DNA of 64,000 bases. Origin: Micrasema longulum (Eukaryota; Arthropoda; Insecta; Trichoptera; Brachycentridae). The notes beneath the pieces were generated by a model, which was not told where the DNA came from, made no database searches, and saw only the letters and a list, made by a program, of their open reading frames with translations. Positions 11,768 to 21,785 of the stretch are shown in pieces. Every line of letters begins with the position of its first letter. The first letter of the stretch is position 1. Position numbers and translations under genes: made by a program. The DNA is taken from the NCBI GenBank assembly GCA_022494885.1, contig JAGVSM010000876.1, forward strand, positions 1 through 64,000, read 5' to 3'.

Positions 11768-12533
11768 CGTTTTTTTAGGGCCAGAATGCGAAACTTCATT
11801 GTAACATTCCTTATGGTAAGCTTTGAAAAAAATCCAAAAATATTTTTTTCCAAAAAGTCATTTAAAAAAAAATTGTAAACTCGAAATGTAGTAAATCTTT
11901 AATTTCTCGGACAAGCAGTCCCTCCACAAACCCCTACCCCTCTCCTACCCAGCCGCTTACCCTGGCCGCGTCTGGTGCGTATCGCTTCGTTGGTCAAATA
12001 CGTTTTTATCGCAACTTTTTTTGTCGCAGAGGGGTAGGTGTTTGCGGAAGGGATGCTAGTCCGAAAAATCAAAGATTTACTCCATTTTGAGATAATAAAT
12101 ATACAGGGTGTTCTTTAAACCCTGTCACATCCGAAACCACGATGATCAGTATAGGCAAGAAGAAATATTAGAATTTTTTTTTATTTAGAACGAATAAATT
12201 AAAAAAAAAACTACAAAAAAAAACTCGCGGCCGTGCGGTTGACGGTGTATCAGACTCTCCCTGCTCGTTTCTCTCCTGCAGAAGTAAGCAACCATTTGTT
12301 TTTTTCTATATTTTATATTTTAAGATTTTAGTCGTTCTAAAAATTTATTTTAATGTGCCAATATGTCTTCTTGCTCATACAGATCATCGTTGTTTCGGAT
12401 GTGACAGGGTTTAATGAACACCCTGTATATATTTATTTTTTTAATGACTTTTAGGGAAAAAATTGAGAAGTTAAAGCTTATCATGAGGAATTTTCCTCTA
12501 AAGTTTCGCGGTCTGGCCTGGAAAACTCTTGTT
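11768..12533. mobile_element. Long foldback (hairpin) element interrupted by a TACAGGG MITE
   Basis: The left arm (about 11775-11945) and right arm (about 12005-12101 continuing at 12428-12520) are inverted copies. Matching words on opposite strands include 'gtaaatctttaatttctcgg' against 'gtaaatctttgatttttcgg', 'aaaaagtcattt' against 'taaaagtcatta', and 'ggccagaatgcgaaacttca' against 'ggccagaccgcgaaacttta'. The right arm is split exactly by the 326-bp MITE at 12102-12427. No open frame is present. Confidence 0.75.
12102..12427. mobile_element. TACAGGG MITE, copy 1 (TA target duplication)
   Basis: Inverted ends TACAGGGTGTTCTTTAAAC and, from the other strand, TACAGGGTGTTCATTAAAC are flanked on both sides by TA. 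The inner inverted block 'gcagaagtaagcaaccattt' is shared with copies at 31008-31385 and 43143-43461. TA duplication suggests mobilisation by a Tc1/mariner-type transposase (inference). Confidence 0.8.
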
Positions 12534-12743
12534 ACAGAAAAAGCTTTGCTTTAATTTATTATTAAAGCCCCTCATTCAGAGTCTCGTAATAGGGTATGTG
12601 AAAGTTCTGTCGACCCTCCTACGAGTATTACATATTCTCTTGTGAAATAAATTAACTGGGTTTTGTGCTGTGAGGGATGTCAAGTATGGAGGTCCCCGAA
12701 ATTCTAGTGCGGGGGTGCCAAACACGCATCACCCACGCATTAC
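12534..12743. other. Unassigned sequence
   Basis: No reading frame, repeat partner or RNA gene is recognised. Confidence 0.3.
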
Positions 12744-14039
12744 CAGTGCCTCGATTATGATCGCTATCTTCATCTGTATATATCGAGACGGTATACTTAA
12801 CTTCTGTACTGTCTGTATCTTACCTCGGTATGTTCTACATACTTGTCAAATAGACATCATATTTTTTTTTATTTATTTATTTATTCATATTTTTCGCTTA
12901 CAAACTATAATTAATAATAAAAATAATGTGACCTCACTGGGGTTTCCCGTGCCAAGGACACTTAACAATTTAGTTTTTTTTTTCTTACATTTGAGAATAA
13001 ACAAAGAAGACTCACTTAAAAAACAAACATAATTAACAAATATTCAGACAGTTTTAAAAACAAGGTATGATCGAAACAAGCCAACGGAATGACCGCAAAC
13101 AATTACTCCGCGTTCCTTACGTCATTAATATTTAAAATAGTTCTCATTTATATTTTAAATAGGCTTCTATAATAAAAAGTGCTTACTTCAAAGCGATTAT
13201 AAACTCCAATAAATTTCCAATAACTCCAATTCAAGCAAAAAATGCTCGCTTGAACATGAATTTTGCATGACTTTTGGAAATCACCGAGACGGTACACTTA
13301 ACGATCGTCTGTATGTATCTACCGATCTGTACCGATCGATTACAAATCCGGCTCCTATAACGTCTCGATATATACACTCAGAAAGATAGTAAGACAGATG
13401 GAAAAAGAAAATAACTAAATTATTTTTTAGAGTGGTAACTTTCTGACGCATATAATATGTGTCTGACGCCTAGATATTCTCATTTGTCAATAGGAGAGAA
13501 CCTAGCGACAATATTTCCACATCTAGGCGTTCGTTTTATTAATGTGACAGTTATGTCGGAATTTAATTCGACTTCAAAACTTACTTATTTCTCTTTCATA
13601 TTTTTAATAGGCTTTTAAGAAAAAAAGTGCCAAGCTCAAAACGATTAAATTTTTTAATAAATCATAAAAGGAAGAATTGCTGGGTGGAACAAAATTTTTG
13701 ACACTTTTAATGCGTAGATAAACGTATCGAGGGGTTCTAGACTCCTCGGTATACAATGATGTACTTGCATCAAAACTTGATTGTGGGGGTATCGATACTA
13801 TACCTTTGTCGGGAGACTTTTATCTTCAACTTTGACGTCATACTGAAGCTATGTCATTTTAGAGCGTAGATATGTGTTCCGTGACGTACGCTTCCCCTTG
13901 ATTCATATCGATGTACCTCCCCAAAATTTGAAGGGGGTAGGTAGTATATCTTTACAATTGCTAGAGGGAATTTATCTTCAACCATTCCGTCAAGGTGAAG
14001 GTATGACGTCTTTATCTTCCCATCATAATTGAGGCCTAG
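12744..14039. mobile_element. GGGCCTC-terminus DNA transposon, copy B
   Basis: The left end CAGTGCCTCGATTATGATCG is followed by 'tatcgagacggtatacttaa'. The right end reads, on the other strand, GGCCTCAATTATGATGGGAA. Flanking octamers acgcatta (left) and atgcattt (right) agree at six of eight positions, a possible decayed duplication. About 200 bases near 12861-13062 are a later LINE insertion. The body matches copies A and C. Confidence 0.75.
12861..13062 (-). mobile_element. LINE 3' end nested in transposon copy B
   Basis: A poly-T/ATTT-rich start (minus-strand tail) followed by about 180 bases interrupts the transposon between 'gacatcat' and 'atgatcgaaac', which are adjacent in copy A. No coding part is retained, so the LINE family is unknown. 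Confidence 0.55.
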
Positions 14040-14159
14040 CATGCATTTAAAAAACTCTCTGCCAATTTTAACGCACCTTAAAGAAAATCATATGTATTAG
14101 GCTACTATTATTGATTATTATTTTATTTGATTACGAGCCTTCAAAATGGAATTCCAAGT

Positions 14160-14240
14160 AGACTTCTGTTCGCGTTCAATCGGGGAATAAAGCTGTTCAC
14201 GAAATTTGCGCAGTGTACGGTGAAGGCGCTATGAATGTAT
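14160..14240 (+). pseudogene. Mariner transposase N-terminal fragment
   Basis: The plus frame near 14183-14240 reads SGNKAVHEICAVYGEGAMNV, the helix-turn-helix start of mariner transposases. A stop lies just upstream and similarity ends at about 14240, so only some 25 residues remain. Confidence 0.6.
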
Positions 14241-14259
14241 TTTTATTTATATATTCGTT

Positions 14260-14500
14260 CAAAATTACACTCGTTTAAATATTAATTAACTTATTAAGGC
14301 TTTTTAGGCTATGCCCCTGTCAATCCATAATAATAAACAATAAAAAATACGTACTAAAATTAATTAGATTAAATTATAATGACATGTGATGCAATATAAA
14401 TTATACAGATGTACATAGATTAATTATAAACAATTATAAACATAGTGTTTAAAACTGTATGAACACTTTGTTAATTACCTCTGTTTATTAAGTTAGTCTT
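14260..14500 (+). repeat. Dispersed repeat, partner of 8560-8840
   Basis: The reverse complement of the 8.6 kb repeat, best conserved over 'actcgtttaaatattaatta' and 'ttaaggctttttaggct'. It is non-coding. Confidence 0.5.
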
Positions 14501-14689
14501 CTTTGTTTATTCTTAAGTATATAAAATATATTGTTAAGTACTTAAAAACACAACATCTTTCCATTTTTTTGTAAATGCATTATCGTCGAATGCAAACCTG
14601 GTAGATCGATGAATAAAATATTTATGCTCCTTACTTCTTTTTTACATGTAAGATTGAAGATTTTAATTTCTACGAACACGCACAGCGCG

Positions 14690-14795
14690 AAGATCTATAT
14701 TTCTCTAAAAACCGCACATAAATCAATCAGTTTTGCCGTTTAGGAGGAGTTCGGTGACATCACACGTACAGAGGAATTATATATATAAAGATGGG
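14690..14795. repeat. Short repeat ending in a TATATA tract
   Basis: The segment 'gtttaggaggagttcggtga' followed by 'cacacgtacagaggaatt' and a TA run resembles sequence I know from many insect non-autonomous repeats. There is no second copy here, so this is a weak call. Confidence 0.3.
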
Positions 14796-14861
14796 TCTGA
14801 AAACGGATAATCAGCCAAAATTATTTTAAAATTTGTTATTATCTTATAATATATGAGAGCC

Positions 14862-15045
14862 TTAACCGCGCTTGCCTACTTTACAAGGCATCAGGTTCTC
14901 GTCGTCCTGGACGTTCTTTGCCGACTATTCGTTGGTAGTCCATGTCAGAACTACGGGACGCGAACCTGACTTGGGAGGATGCACAGGAGCTTGCAGCCGA
15001 TAGAGGCTCTTTGCGGACACCATATGCTCCAACTTGGAGCGGACA
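14862..15045 (+). pseudogene. RTE-like LINE C-terminal fragment
   Basis: The plus-strand reading SRRPGRSLPTIRW, stop, then LRDANLTWEDAQELAADRG has the form of the extreme C-terminus of RTE-type polyproteins (GRP..RW....TW..AQ..A.DR). At least one in-frame stop and strong truncation are present. Confidence 0.6.
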
Positions 15046-15107
15046 TGGAATGATGAAAAATCAATCCATCCGATCTAATATAATACTTTACGAATTATTT
15101 ATTTATC

Positions 15108-15770
15108 TCTCTCTGAATCAATTCTACGATACGCCATAACTTCCTGGGGGTTATCAAGTGAAACTAATATTAATTTTATTCAACCCTTGCAAAATTCTAT
15201 GATCAAATTGCTACTACATAAAGATGTATACCGCCAGAGACACAATATTTCAATATCATTAATTTATAAATCTGTAAATAAATTATCTGTTAGGGCTCTA
15301 CTTTGGTACAAATTAATTTGTCAGCATGCGTCGCACTCCGAGTATAAACTAAAGTTGGTACATGGTTACAACACCAGGTTTACTAGTATGGAAGGGCTAG
15401 CTGTTCCTAGATACTGCAATAAATATGGCAAAAAGACACTGCAATACAGTACACCTAAAATATTTAACATGTTACCAAACAATATTAAAGATACTTAGTT
15501 AAATACAGGAGTGCGACGTTTGCTCAAATTATGGTTATTAGAAAAAAGTTTTTTGTATTAGTGATAGTTTTTAATTTTTCATAATGTAATCTGTAATTGT
15601 TTTTGAAGTAAAATTATTGTTAATGTAGGTTAAGTGTAAATAATCGATGTAATTTATAAGAACCAGCTGACGAGTTGTATGTACTCATATGCAACTCAGT
15701 GGGACTTTAATTTAAGACTATTTTGTAAATATTTTTGAAAAATTAATATAAACAAAAATAAAAAATCTTA
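15108..15770 (+). pseudogene. LINE 3' end: C-terminal ORF fragment and 3' UTR
   Basis: The frame runs from about 15108 (SILRYAITSWGLSSETNINF) through QPLQNSMIKLLLHKD and SVNKLSVRALLWYK to a stop at 15496-15498. The 'LRYAITSWG' start and 'Q-S-IKLL--KD' pattern are typical of the region after the reverse transcriptase in Jockey/RTEX-like LINEs. The 3' UTR ends in an A-rich stretch near 15745-15770. Confidence 0.75.
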
Positions 15771-15839
15771 TTTTATCGTGCCGCGTGGAATTTTTACGAT
15801 CGTATGAAATGGGCCATCTAGTTTAGTTCGTCTGTACCC

Positions 15840-16348
15840 CCAACCCCGAGTATATACACATTAGGGTGACCAGATTTGTCACACAGAGAAAGTACATTGA
15901 CCTGGTGTTGGTTCAAAAATGAACTAATTCCGCATTAAAAAATAAACATGTTATTTTCCTATCTGTAACAAGTGGACACCGATTAAAAAAAATGAGAATT
16001 CTTCTTTTCTTCTGTATTTTTACATTTTGTGAAAAGGAGCTAAATTAAATTGTTATGGTATTTGTTACAATCAATACAGTGTAAAGTTTCCGCAAACCAA
16101 GTTTTGTTAAATTTCCATTGAAAATAAACGTAAAAATGACATTTTTCAATTAAAAAAATATAAAATCGCCGTCTTATTTTCATATTTTCGTTTAGAATCA
16201 CCTTAAATAAAATTTACCAATACCAGTAAAATATAGGCGTAAAGTAAATTTTAAAACTCAAATTCACGAAAAACTCTCCTCTATCCAATATTTCATTTAT
16301 TGTGAATTCTTAATCGTTTATTCAATTTTGTGTTTCCTTTATTTTCAG
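15840..16348. repeat. Dispersed non-coding repeat shared with 18545-18600 and 19480-19640
   Basis: The block 'acattttgtgaaaaggagct' to 'tagaatcaccttaa' (about 16018-16210) recurs around the foldback element at 18.6-19.5 kb, where it is split by that insertion. It therefore supplies an empty-site reference. The part 16220-16348 looks unique. Confidence 0.6.
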
Positions 16349-16402
16349 GTAACTACGGTGTTTTTTCTTCCCACTACTCAAATCAGTCAACATCAGAAAA
16401 AG
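16349..16402 (+). CDS. Candidate host internal exon (54 bp)
   Basis: A strong acceptor context ('tgtttcctttattttcag') precedes 54 bases that end AAAAAG before a GTAAAAG donor. The length is exactly 18 codons. In the frame with two bases borrowed from the previous exon it reads NYGVFSSHYSNQSTSEK; frame 0 is also open. No partner exon is visible nearby and the protein is not recognised. The sequence is single-copy in the window. This is a hypothesis from splice signals only; chance occurrence in AT-rich DNA is possible. Confidence 0.3.
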
Positions 16403-16539
16403 GTAAAAGCTCTTTTGTTTCATAGATATAAGAATTTAAGATATATGACAGTTTGACATAAACTACTTGACTAAAATTGAGACCTTAAAAATTGTGCACA
16501 AAATAACATTGGGAAACATACAAGACGACGACATAATAT

Positions 16540-16836
16540 AAGTCAAAAATGCTGACATACACAAATATAACACCAGACAGCAACAACACCATCATATTGA
16601 AAAAGCAAAGACAAACACAGGACAGTCAAAAATACTACATAATGGACTTAAACACTACAACGAACTACCCTACTGCTTGAAAACTTTTACTGGAGACAAA
16701 TTTAAAATCAATCTGAAAAAGCACATGATGACTGAACAACTAGACTAGACGAGACATAAAATGACTTGATAATATTAAATTTCTAATGTAACCCTAACGG
16801 GTTTTTTTAAATTGTAAATAAATAAATAAATAAAAA
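16540..16836 (+). pseudogene. LINE 3' end with (AAAT)n tail
   Basis: The plus frame reads NADIHKYNTRQQQHHHI and later LHNGLKHYNELPYCLK, the 'NTR......L..YN.LP' signature of CR1/Jockey C-termini, to a stop near 16745. A short 3' UTR and a terminal (AAAT)n run at about 16817-16838 follow. Confidence 0.75.
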
Positions 16837-16838
16837 AT

Positions 16839-17414
16839 GGGTGTTTAAACTTGTTGTACGAGAATAACTTTATTATTTTTGAATTTCATAATTTTGTAAT
16901 AGAACACTAGTTTAAATGTATTTATGCTTACGCTTATGAAAGGCATTTGTGCCGTGTAAACTAAAAAAAATAAATAAAATAAAAACTTGACTCCTTCGGT
17001 CTGATCCACTCTTCAATCGGTGCGCATCACTAATAAGACTGATCAGTTGGGCGGGCCGATATTCTTTTTTCCGAATTTTGATATGAAAGGGTTCTAAAGA
17101 ATTGCCTTTTGGATTACTAAAAAATATTTGATACATCTTTTGGCCCTCAACCAGAGCTTGAAGTTTTCGAAAAAGTAATTTTTTTGCTCTAAACCGGCTG
17201 TCATTTCGTATTTAAGTAAGAAAATCAGTCCAATTCAATTGTATAATGTGCATTAAATAAGCATTCAAGGGCGTGAGTTGCACCTTGTTTTGTAATAAAT
17301 CGGTAGCATTGTTTTCGTCAATATTAGCCAGGCGCTCAACGGAATCAGTTCCGCGGAGTGTAAACTTTTCGCATTTCGGTAGTTTTAAAACGTGTTCGAA
17401 TTTGAAATGTGATT
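16839..17414. other. Unassigned sequence
   Basis: No gene or repeat partner is recognised. Confidence 0.3.
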
Positions 17415-17427
17415 AAGTTATATCTTT

Positions 17428-17692
17428 CATCATCATCATCATTCCCTTTCCGCACCTAATGATGCATAGGGCACTGCATTGGTACACCAATCGCCGCGTA
17501 TCTTGATCATTTTTATTACATGAAGGTAAGGTGATCAGTCTTACGCTTCAGGTGCCAGTCCAGGGACTATGAAATATTCTAGAGTAAAAACACCCTTTTA
17601 AATAATATTTCGTATCAACCATGTCGGGAATCGAACCCGAGACCTCTCGCATGGTAGGCTGATGCGCTGACCATTACACCACGAGGACGACA
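17428..17692 (-). mobile_element. tRNA-derived SINE (type S3) with (ATG)n tail and perfect 13-bp target duplication
   Basis: On the minus strand the element starts with a tRNA-Gly-like head: 'cctcgtggtgtaatggtcag' (A-box region) and 'ggtctcgggttcgattcccg' (B-box). The body ends in a GATGATGATGATGAT tail at about 17428-17442. Both sides carry AAGTTATATCTTT (17415-17427 and 17693-17705), a perfect 13-bp duplication. The anticodon stem does not pair, so the head is not a functional tRNA. A head of the same type lies at 56651-56730. Confidence 0.9.
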
Positions 17693-17705
17693 AAGTTATA
17701 TCTTT

Positions 17706-18596
17706 ACTAACAAAAAATAATTTTACTAATGTAGATAATTAACAAAATATTCAGGCAGTTATAAACTTCAAATCTCGGCTGAGGGCCAAAAAAGTATGAA
17801 ATATTTTTTTAAATAATTTTTACGTTCAATGTGATCCAAAATGCAACTTTTTAGACCCATATCACTTTGGTGTCTAAAAAAATAAAAAACTTCGTACATC
17901 ATCGGCCTACTCTACTGATCATCTCTCTTTACTTGCAACAAAAATAATCTAGATACCCTGAAAATGGAGTGACAATTCAGTGCTCTATGCACCTATAGAT
18001 GCGCACAAGGGAATGATGAAGATGATAACATAATTATTTTAATTCAATTCTCTCGTTAGATGGTACATTACAATGTTAGCGCGACGGGGCTAAATCACCC
18101 ACTGCACACAGACGCCATTTTAATGGCGACATGAAAGCAAACGTTGTGCAGTTTACGAGTTTGTCGCCGATTTTACGGCGATTACACGCGATTTGGACTC
18201 ATAATGGACGCACAAAGATAGTTACAATTTACTGTAATATACACGCAGAACAACATACTCACTAAAATGCCGCTCACACGTAGACAACGCAATATTGTTT
18301 TGTTCCGGGACTCGACCATTGTTCACGTGTAAAAAGCAATTTGTAAGACAAAAATTGTCCCGAGACATCGCCACTGAGATAGACGGGCAGGCGATATTTG
18401 CGGAACAGTGATTAGCATTGTCCTCGTATGAACATGTTCGGACAAGACCTTGTGACAATAGCAATTTGCTTGACGTGAACGTTCGCTCGCAAAAAAATAA
18501 ATTCTGCCAAGAATGGCGGCGTGCACAAAACATAAAATAAGATAAGTTATTTTTGTTTTGTTTTGTACAACATTTTGTGAAAAGGGCCTAAATTAA
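17706..18596. other. Unassigned; includes a GC-richer block at 18060-18535
   Basis: Overlapping minus-strand frames at 18222-18533 look like chance. The block 18060-18535 has distinctly higher GC than its surroundings and several GCGAT/TCGCC words, but no partner copy, terminal repeats or splice pattern I could establish. 18545-18596 is the left part of the repeat also seen at 16018-16070. Confidence 0.3.
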
Positions 18597-19480
18597 ATTG
18601 TTATTGAGTTTGTCCAAATGTTCGTAGACAAAAGACTGGATTTCACCCCCTCGGGAGTCATCATTGCGCGGTGTGATCGATAATTCTGAAATTATGATGA
18701 GCATTGGTTTTTATGTTCCTGATAATTACCTAAGACAGCGTCAGCATAGATTGTTTCATATTCCAATATTCAAGACCAACCTGCCTATGGTTATGCCTGT
18801 TGGAAGGGCTACCGCTATGCTGAACAACATCGCTCTGGATATTGATCTGTTCCATGTATCCGAAGGGGTTTTCCGGAGCAGGATTCTTCGACTACTTTGA
18901 CATGAGTCTCTTTCGTGTATTTTTTTTTTCTTTTTTATAATATGTACGTATTGAATATATTTTTGTAGTGTATATGTTATATTTAAAATAAATAAATTGA
19001 ATTGAATTAAATTAAAATTAAGATCAACAAATTACAACAGGGATGGAGAATACCTTAAATAAGGGAATATGGAAGTCAAGACATTTACAGGGCTTATGAC
19101 CTGTCATTGGCTGGTTTAAGTGGTCACTTTACACACTGTAAGATTAACCATTTTGCCTTTGTTTAAAAATCCATATTTCTTCAATTTTTCTTTAAAAATT
19201 AAAAATTGTTTTCAGGCGTTGCCTAGTATGTGAAATAATTCAGTCAGATGAATCTCTTCACAGCAATAAAGGTTTCAGCTCTTTAACTTCACTAAAATCA
19301 ACAAATGGAAGAATTGAAGAAATATGGATGTTCAAACATAGGCAAAATGGTGAATGTTACACAGTGTGTAAAGTGGCCACTTAAACCAGCCAATGACAGG
19401 TCATAAACCTTGTAGATGCCTAGACTTCCATTTCCCTTATTTAAGGTATTCTCCATCCCTGTTGTAATTTGTTAAATTCT
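18597..19480. mobile_element. Foldback family F, subfamily 'gggatgg', with nested LINE
   Basis: The outer arm (18597-18663: 'tgagtttgtccaaatgttcg', 'gactggatttcaccccctcg') is followed by the LINE insertion 18666-19017 and then by a near-palindrome. The left arm 19021-19180 contains 'acaacagggatggagaatac', 'cagggcttatgacctgtcat' and 'acttta cacactgta'; its inverse fills 19290-19475. Compared with 16018-16210, the host repeat is interrupted precisely here, with TTATTG-like sequence on both sides. No coding capacity. Confidence 0.8.
18666..19017 (+). pseudogene. Jockey-like LINE 3' end nested in the foldback element
   Basis: The frame 18668-18900 reads VPDNYLRQRQHRLFHI, FKTNLPMVMPVGRATAMLNN and a normal stop, which matches the C-terminal pattern of Jockey-type LINEs. 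The 3' UTR ends in AAATAAATAAATTG-rich sequence near 18985-19017. The insertion splits the outer arm of the surrounding foldback element. Confidence 0.75.
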
Positions 19481-19489
19481 TATTGTTTT

Positions 19490-19640
19490 TGTTACAATCA
19501 ATATAGTGTGAACTTTCCGCAAACGAAATATTGCAAAATTTACAATGAAAAGAAACGTAAAAATGGTATTTTTTAATAAAAATTTATAAAAGCGCCATCT
19601 ATGAATAATTAGATTTATATTTTTGTTTAGAATCACCTTA
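19490..19640. repeat. Right part of the repeat also seen at 16065-16210
   Basis: 'gttacaatcaatatagtgtg', 'actttccgcaaacgaaa' and 'tttagaatcaccttaa' match the 16 kb copy. Confidence 0.65.
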
Positions 19641-19796
19641 ATTGTATTGATGTGCGAATTATGAAAGCAAATTACAATATGAATAAAGTAGAGAACCCTT
19701 TTTAAAGCTGTTTCTTTGTATTGATTCTTGCATTTGTTTACTACATATATATTGTTAATCCATAAACAAAGTGAGGAAGTATGAAAGCATTGTAGG

Positions 19797-21617
19797 TTGT
19801 TTTTATTTTATTTTATGTTTATATTTATCGTTATATTTTTGTTTATTGTTATATTTTTGTTTATATTTACATTTATGTTCATCTTCGACGAGGCTCGCAA
19901 CCCGTCAAGTTGCTTCTTCCGTTGGGGCGCACAGAGGAGGAAAACGCGAGAATGCAGAGTTGCGACATGGAATTTAAGGGGACGCATGAGTGAAAAAATG
20001 AACAAACTGTGTGATGTGATGAGGAATAAATGTTTAGATATATTATGTATTACGGAAAGTTGGAAAAAGGGAAGCGGTTCGATGGAACACGGTGACGCGT
20101 TGGTTCTCTGGTCTGGGGTCCCAGATACAGACGGAGCCTGCCAGGGTGTTGCCGCGTTTCTGTCTCCCAGAATGATAGAGTGTATGAAAGAGTATGTTTT
20201 TATAAGTTCTAGACTTATGTTTGTCAGATTCAAGATTGGATTGACAGGAATTATTTTAATAATAGGGTATGCGCCTGTGAATTCTGACTGCGAATCTGAG
20301 AAAGATAAGTTTTGGACAAGTGTGATGAATGTAATGAATGGAAAAAAAGATAGTGAGAGAGTAATACTTGCGGGAGATTTAAATGGGTGGGTGGGAACTC
20401 GGAGAGACGGGATGGAGTCGGCCCTAGGTATGTTCGAGGATGGAAGGCAAAATGATAATGGAAGAAGGCTGCTAGAAGTATGTCTGGAATGGAACCTTTT
20501 TGTGTCAAATACGTTCTTTGATCATAAGGAATTCCATCAGTATACGTGGGAAAGAGGCAACGAAAGGTCTATTATCGATTATGTAGTCATCGACTGTAGA
20601 TTGAAACCTGTAACAGTTGATACGCGTGTATATAGAGGAGCCGAAATGGAAACCGATCACTTCTTGGTAGTATCAGGAGTAATACTGTTCCAAGGATGGC
20701 GGTCCAAAACCCGTAAGATACAGGCGCCTTCTAGAGTAAAAGTTGAAAACCTTCAAAATGATGACATGAAAGATAAATTTGAAAGCGCGGTTAGTCGTAG
20801 ATTGATAGGGGAGTGTGGAGAAAGTATGAACATTGATGATATGTGGGATTGTTTGAAAAAAAGTATGTGTGAATCAGCAACGGAAGTATGCGGTGTGGCA
20901 AAACAAGGAAGAAAGAAAGGTGATGCATGGTGGGATGATGAAATAAAAAAAGCTCGTTCAAGAAAAGAAGAAAGCATGGTTAAACTTGTTAACAGTCAGT
21001 TTATGTTTACTAGGAACGGAAAGGCCGAGAAAGATATTGAAAGGAGGGTGAGTGCCGGGAACAGGGTGAACGGCGCACTAAAATCTACTTTGGCAAACAA
21101 ATGTTTATCGCAGGAGGCTAAACTAGCAGTTCACAACGGAGTTCTAGTTCCAACTCTAATGTATGGGAGCGAAGCATGGAATTGGAAAAATAATGATGAA
21201 AGTAGGTTGAATGCTGTCGAAATGCGATCCCTCAGGCGAATGTGTGGTCAAACGATGTATGATAGGTGCACAAATGTAGAGATCCGTGAAGTGTGTAAGG
21301 CTGAGACATGCATTATTGACAGAATCAAGAAAGGGATGCTGCGTTGGTTTGGGCATGTAGAGCGAATGGACAGCGAAAGAACGGCTAAAAGGATCTACGA
21401 TGCAAATGTTGATGGATGCAGAAAACGAGGAAGACCGAGAAAGACATGGCACGATCAAGTCCATCAAATACTTGAAGATGGACATGTCAAAATTAGGAAT
21501 AATCGGCGTGCGTGCATGAGAAGATGTATGAATTTAGAGAAAGCGAGGTCTGTATGCCAAGATAGAGTGTTATGGCGTTCTATCCTCTCTGCCTACCCCT
21601 ACGGGGAAACGGCATGA
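19797..21617 (+). CDS. RTE-like LINE protein lacking the reverse transcriptase (endonuclease + C-terminal domain), 606 codons
   Basis: An uninterrupted frame begins in a TTTATATTTTTG simple-repeat stretch (residues 1-30, a hydrophobic artefact rather than a signal peptide), so the true start is uncertain. An APE-type endonuclease follows: TWNLRG at 57-62, ITES at 85-88, GDLNGWVG at 193-200, IIDYVVID near 259-266 and TDHFLV at 286-291. At about residue 400 the sequence jumps to RNGKAEKDIERRVSAGNRVN, the start of the C-terminal region, which continues through VPTLMYGSEAW, LRWFGHVERM and GRPRKTWHDQV to the stop. The whole reverse transcriptase is absent, and the junction (about 20995-21003) keeps the frame. 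The sister copy at 31390 has 'YLGSMFTRDGN' upstream of this region. The stop is followed almost directly by a TTG-rich tail (about 21625-21641). An internally deleted LINE; whether it is expressed is unknown. Confidence 0.85.
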   Translation: MFLFYFMFIFIVIFLFIVIFLFIFTFMFIFDEARNPSSCFFRWGAQRRKTRECRVATWNLRGRMSEKMNKLCDVMRNKCLDILCITESWKKGSGSMEHGDALVLWSGVPDTDGACQGVAAFLSPRMIECMKEYVFISSRLMFVRFKIGLTGIILIIGYAPVNSDCESEKDKFWTSVMNVMNGKKDSERVILAGDLNGWVGTRRDGMESALGMFEDGRQNDNGRRLLEVCLEWNLFVSNTFFDHKEFHQYTWERGNERSIIDYVVIDCRLKPVTVDTRVYRGAEMETDHFLVVSGVILFQGWRSKTRKIQAPSRVKVENLQNDDMKDKFESAVSRRLIGECGESMNIDDMWDCLKKSMCESATEVCGVAKQGRKKGDAWWDDEIKKARSRKEESMVKLVNSQFMFTRNGKAEKDIERRVSAGNRVNGALKSTLANKCLSQEAKLAVHNGVLVPTLMYGSEAWNWKNNDESRLNAVEMRSLRRMCGQTMYDRCTNVEIREVCKAETCIIDRIKKGMLRWFGHVERMDSERTAKRIYDANVDGCRKRGRPRKTWHDQVHQILEDGHVKIRNNRRACMRRCMNLEKARSVCQDRVLWRSILSAYPYGETA

Positions 21618-21640
21618 TGGTTTGTTGTTATTGTTGTTGG

Positions 21641-21785
21641 ATACCGAATCAATTCCACAATTTTTGTAACAAACTGCCTCTGACGCAGCAGATTAAGTCT
21701 TATTGTCATAAACAACCATACTTAACCATTATGTCATTTCTTTGGCCGTTAATTTCATTATATTAACAGCAAAAGTCAGTCATGA
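21641..21785. other. Unassigned spacer
   Basis: No recognisable feature between the RTE-like tail and the next LINE fragment. Confidence 0.35.

Noticed and set aside
17623..17692. A tRNA gene on the minus strand
   Set aside because: A- and B-box motifs are good, but the anticodon stem does not pair and the sequence continues into a SINE body with a 13-bp target duplication.
19797..19890. Signal peptide or membrane segment at the start of the RTE-like frame
   Set aside because: The residues come from a TTTATATTTTTG simple repeat; homologous copies start with the endonuclease region.
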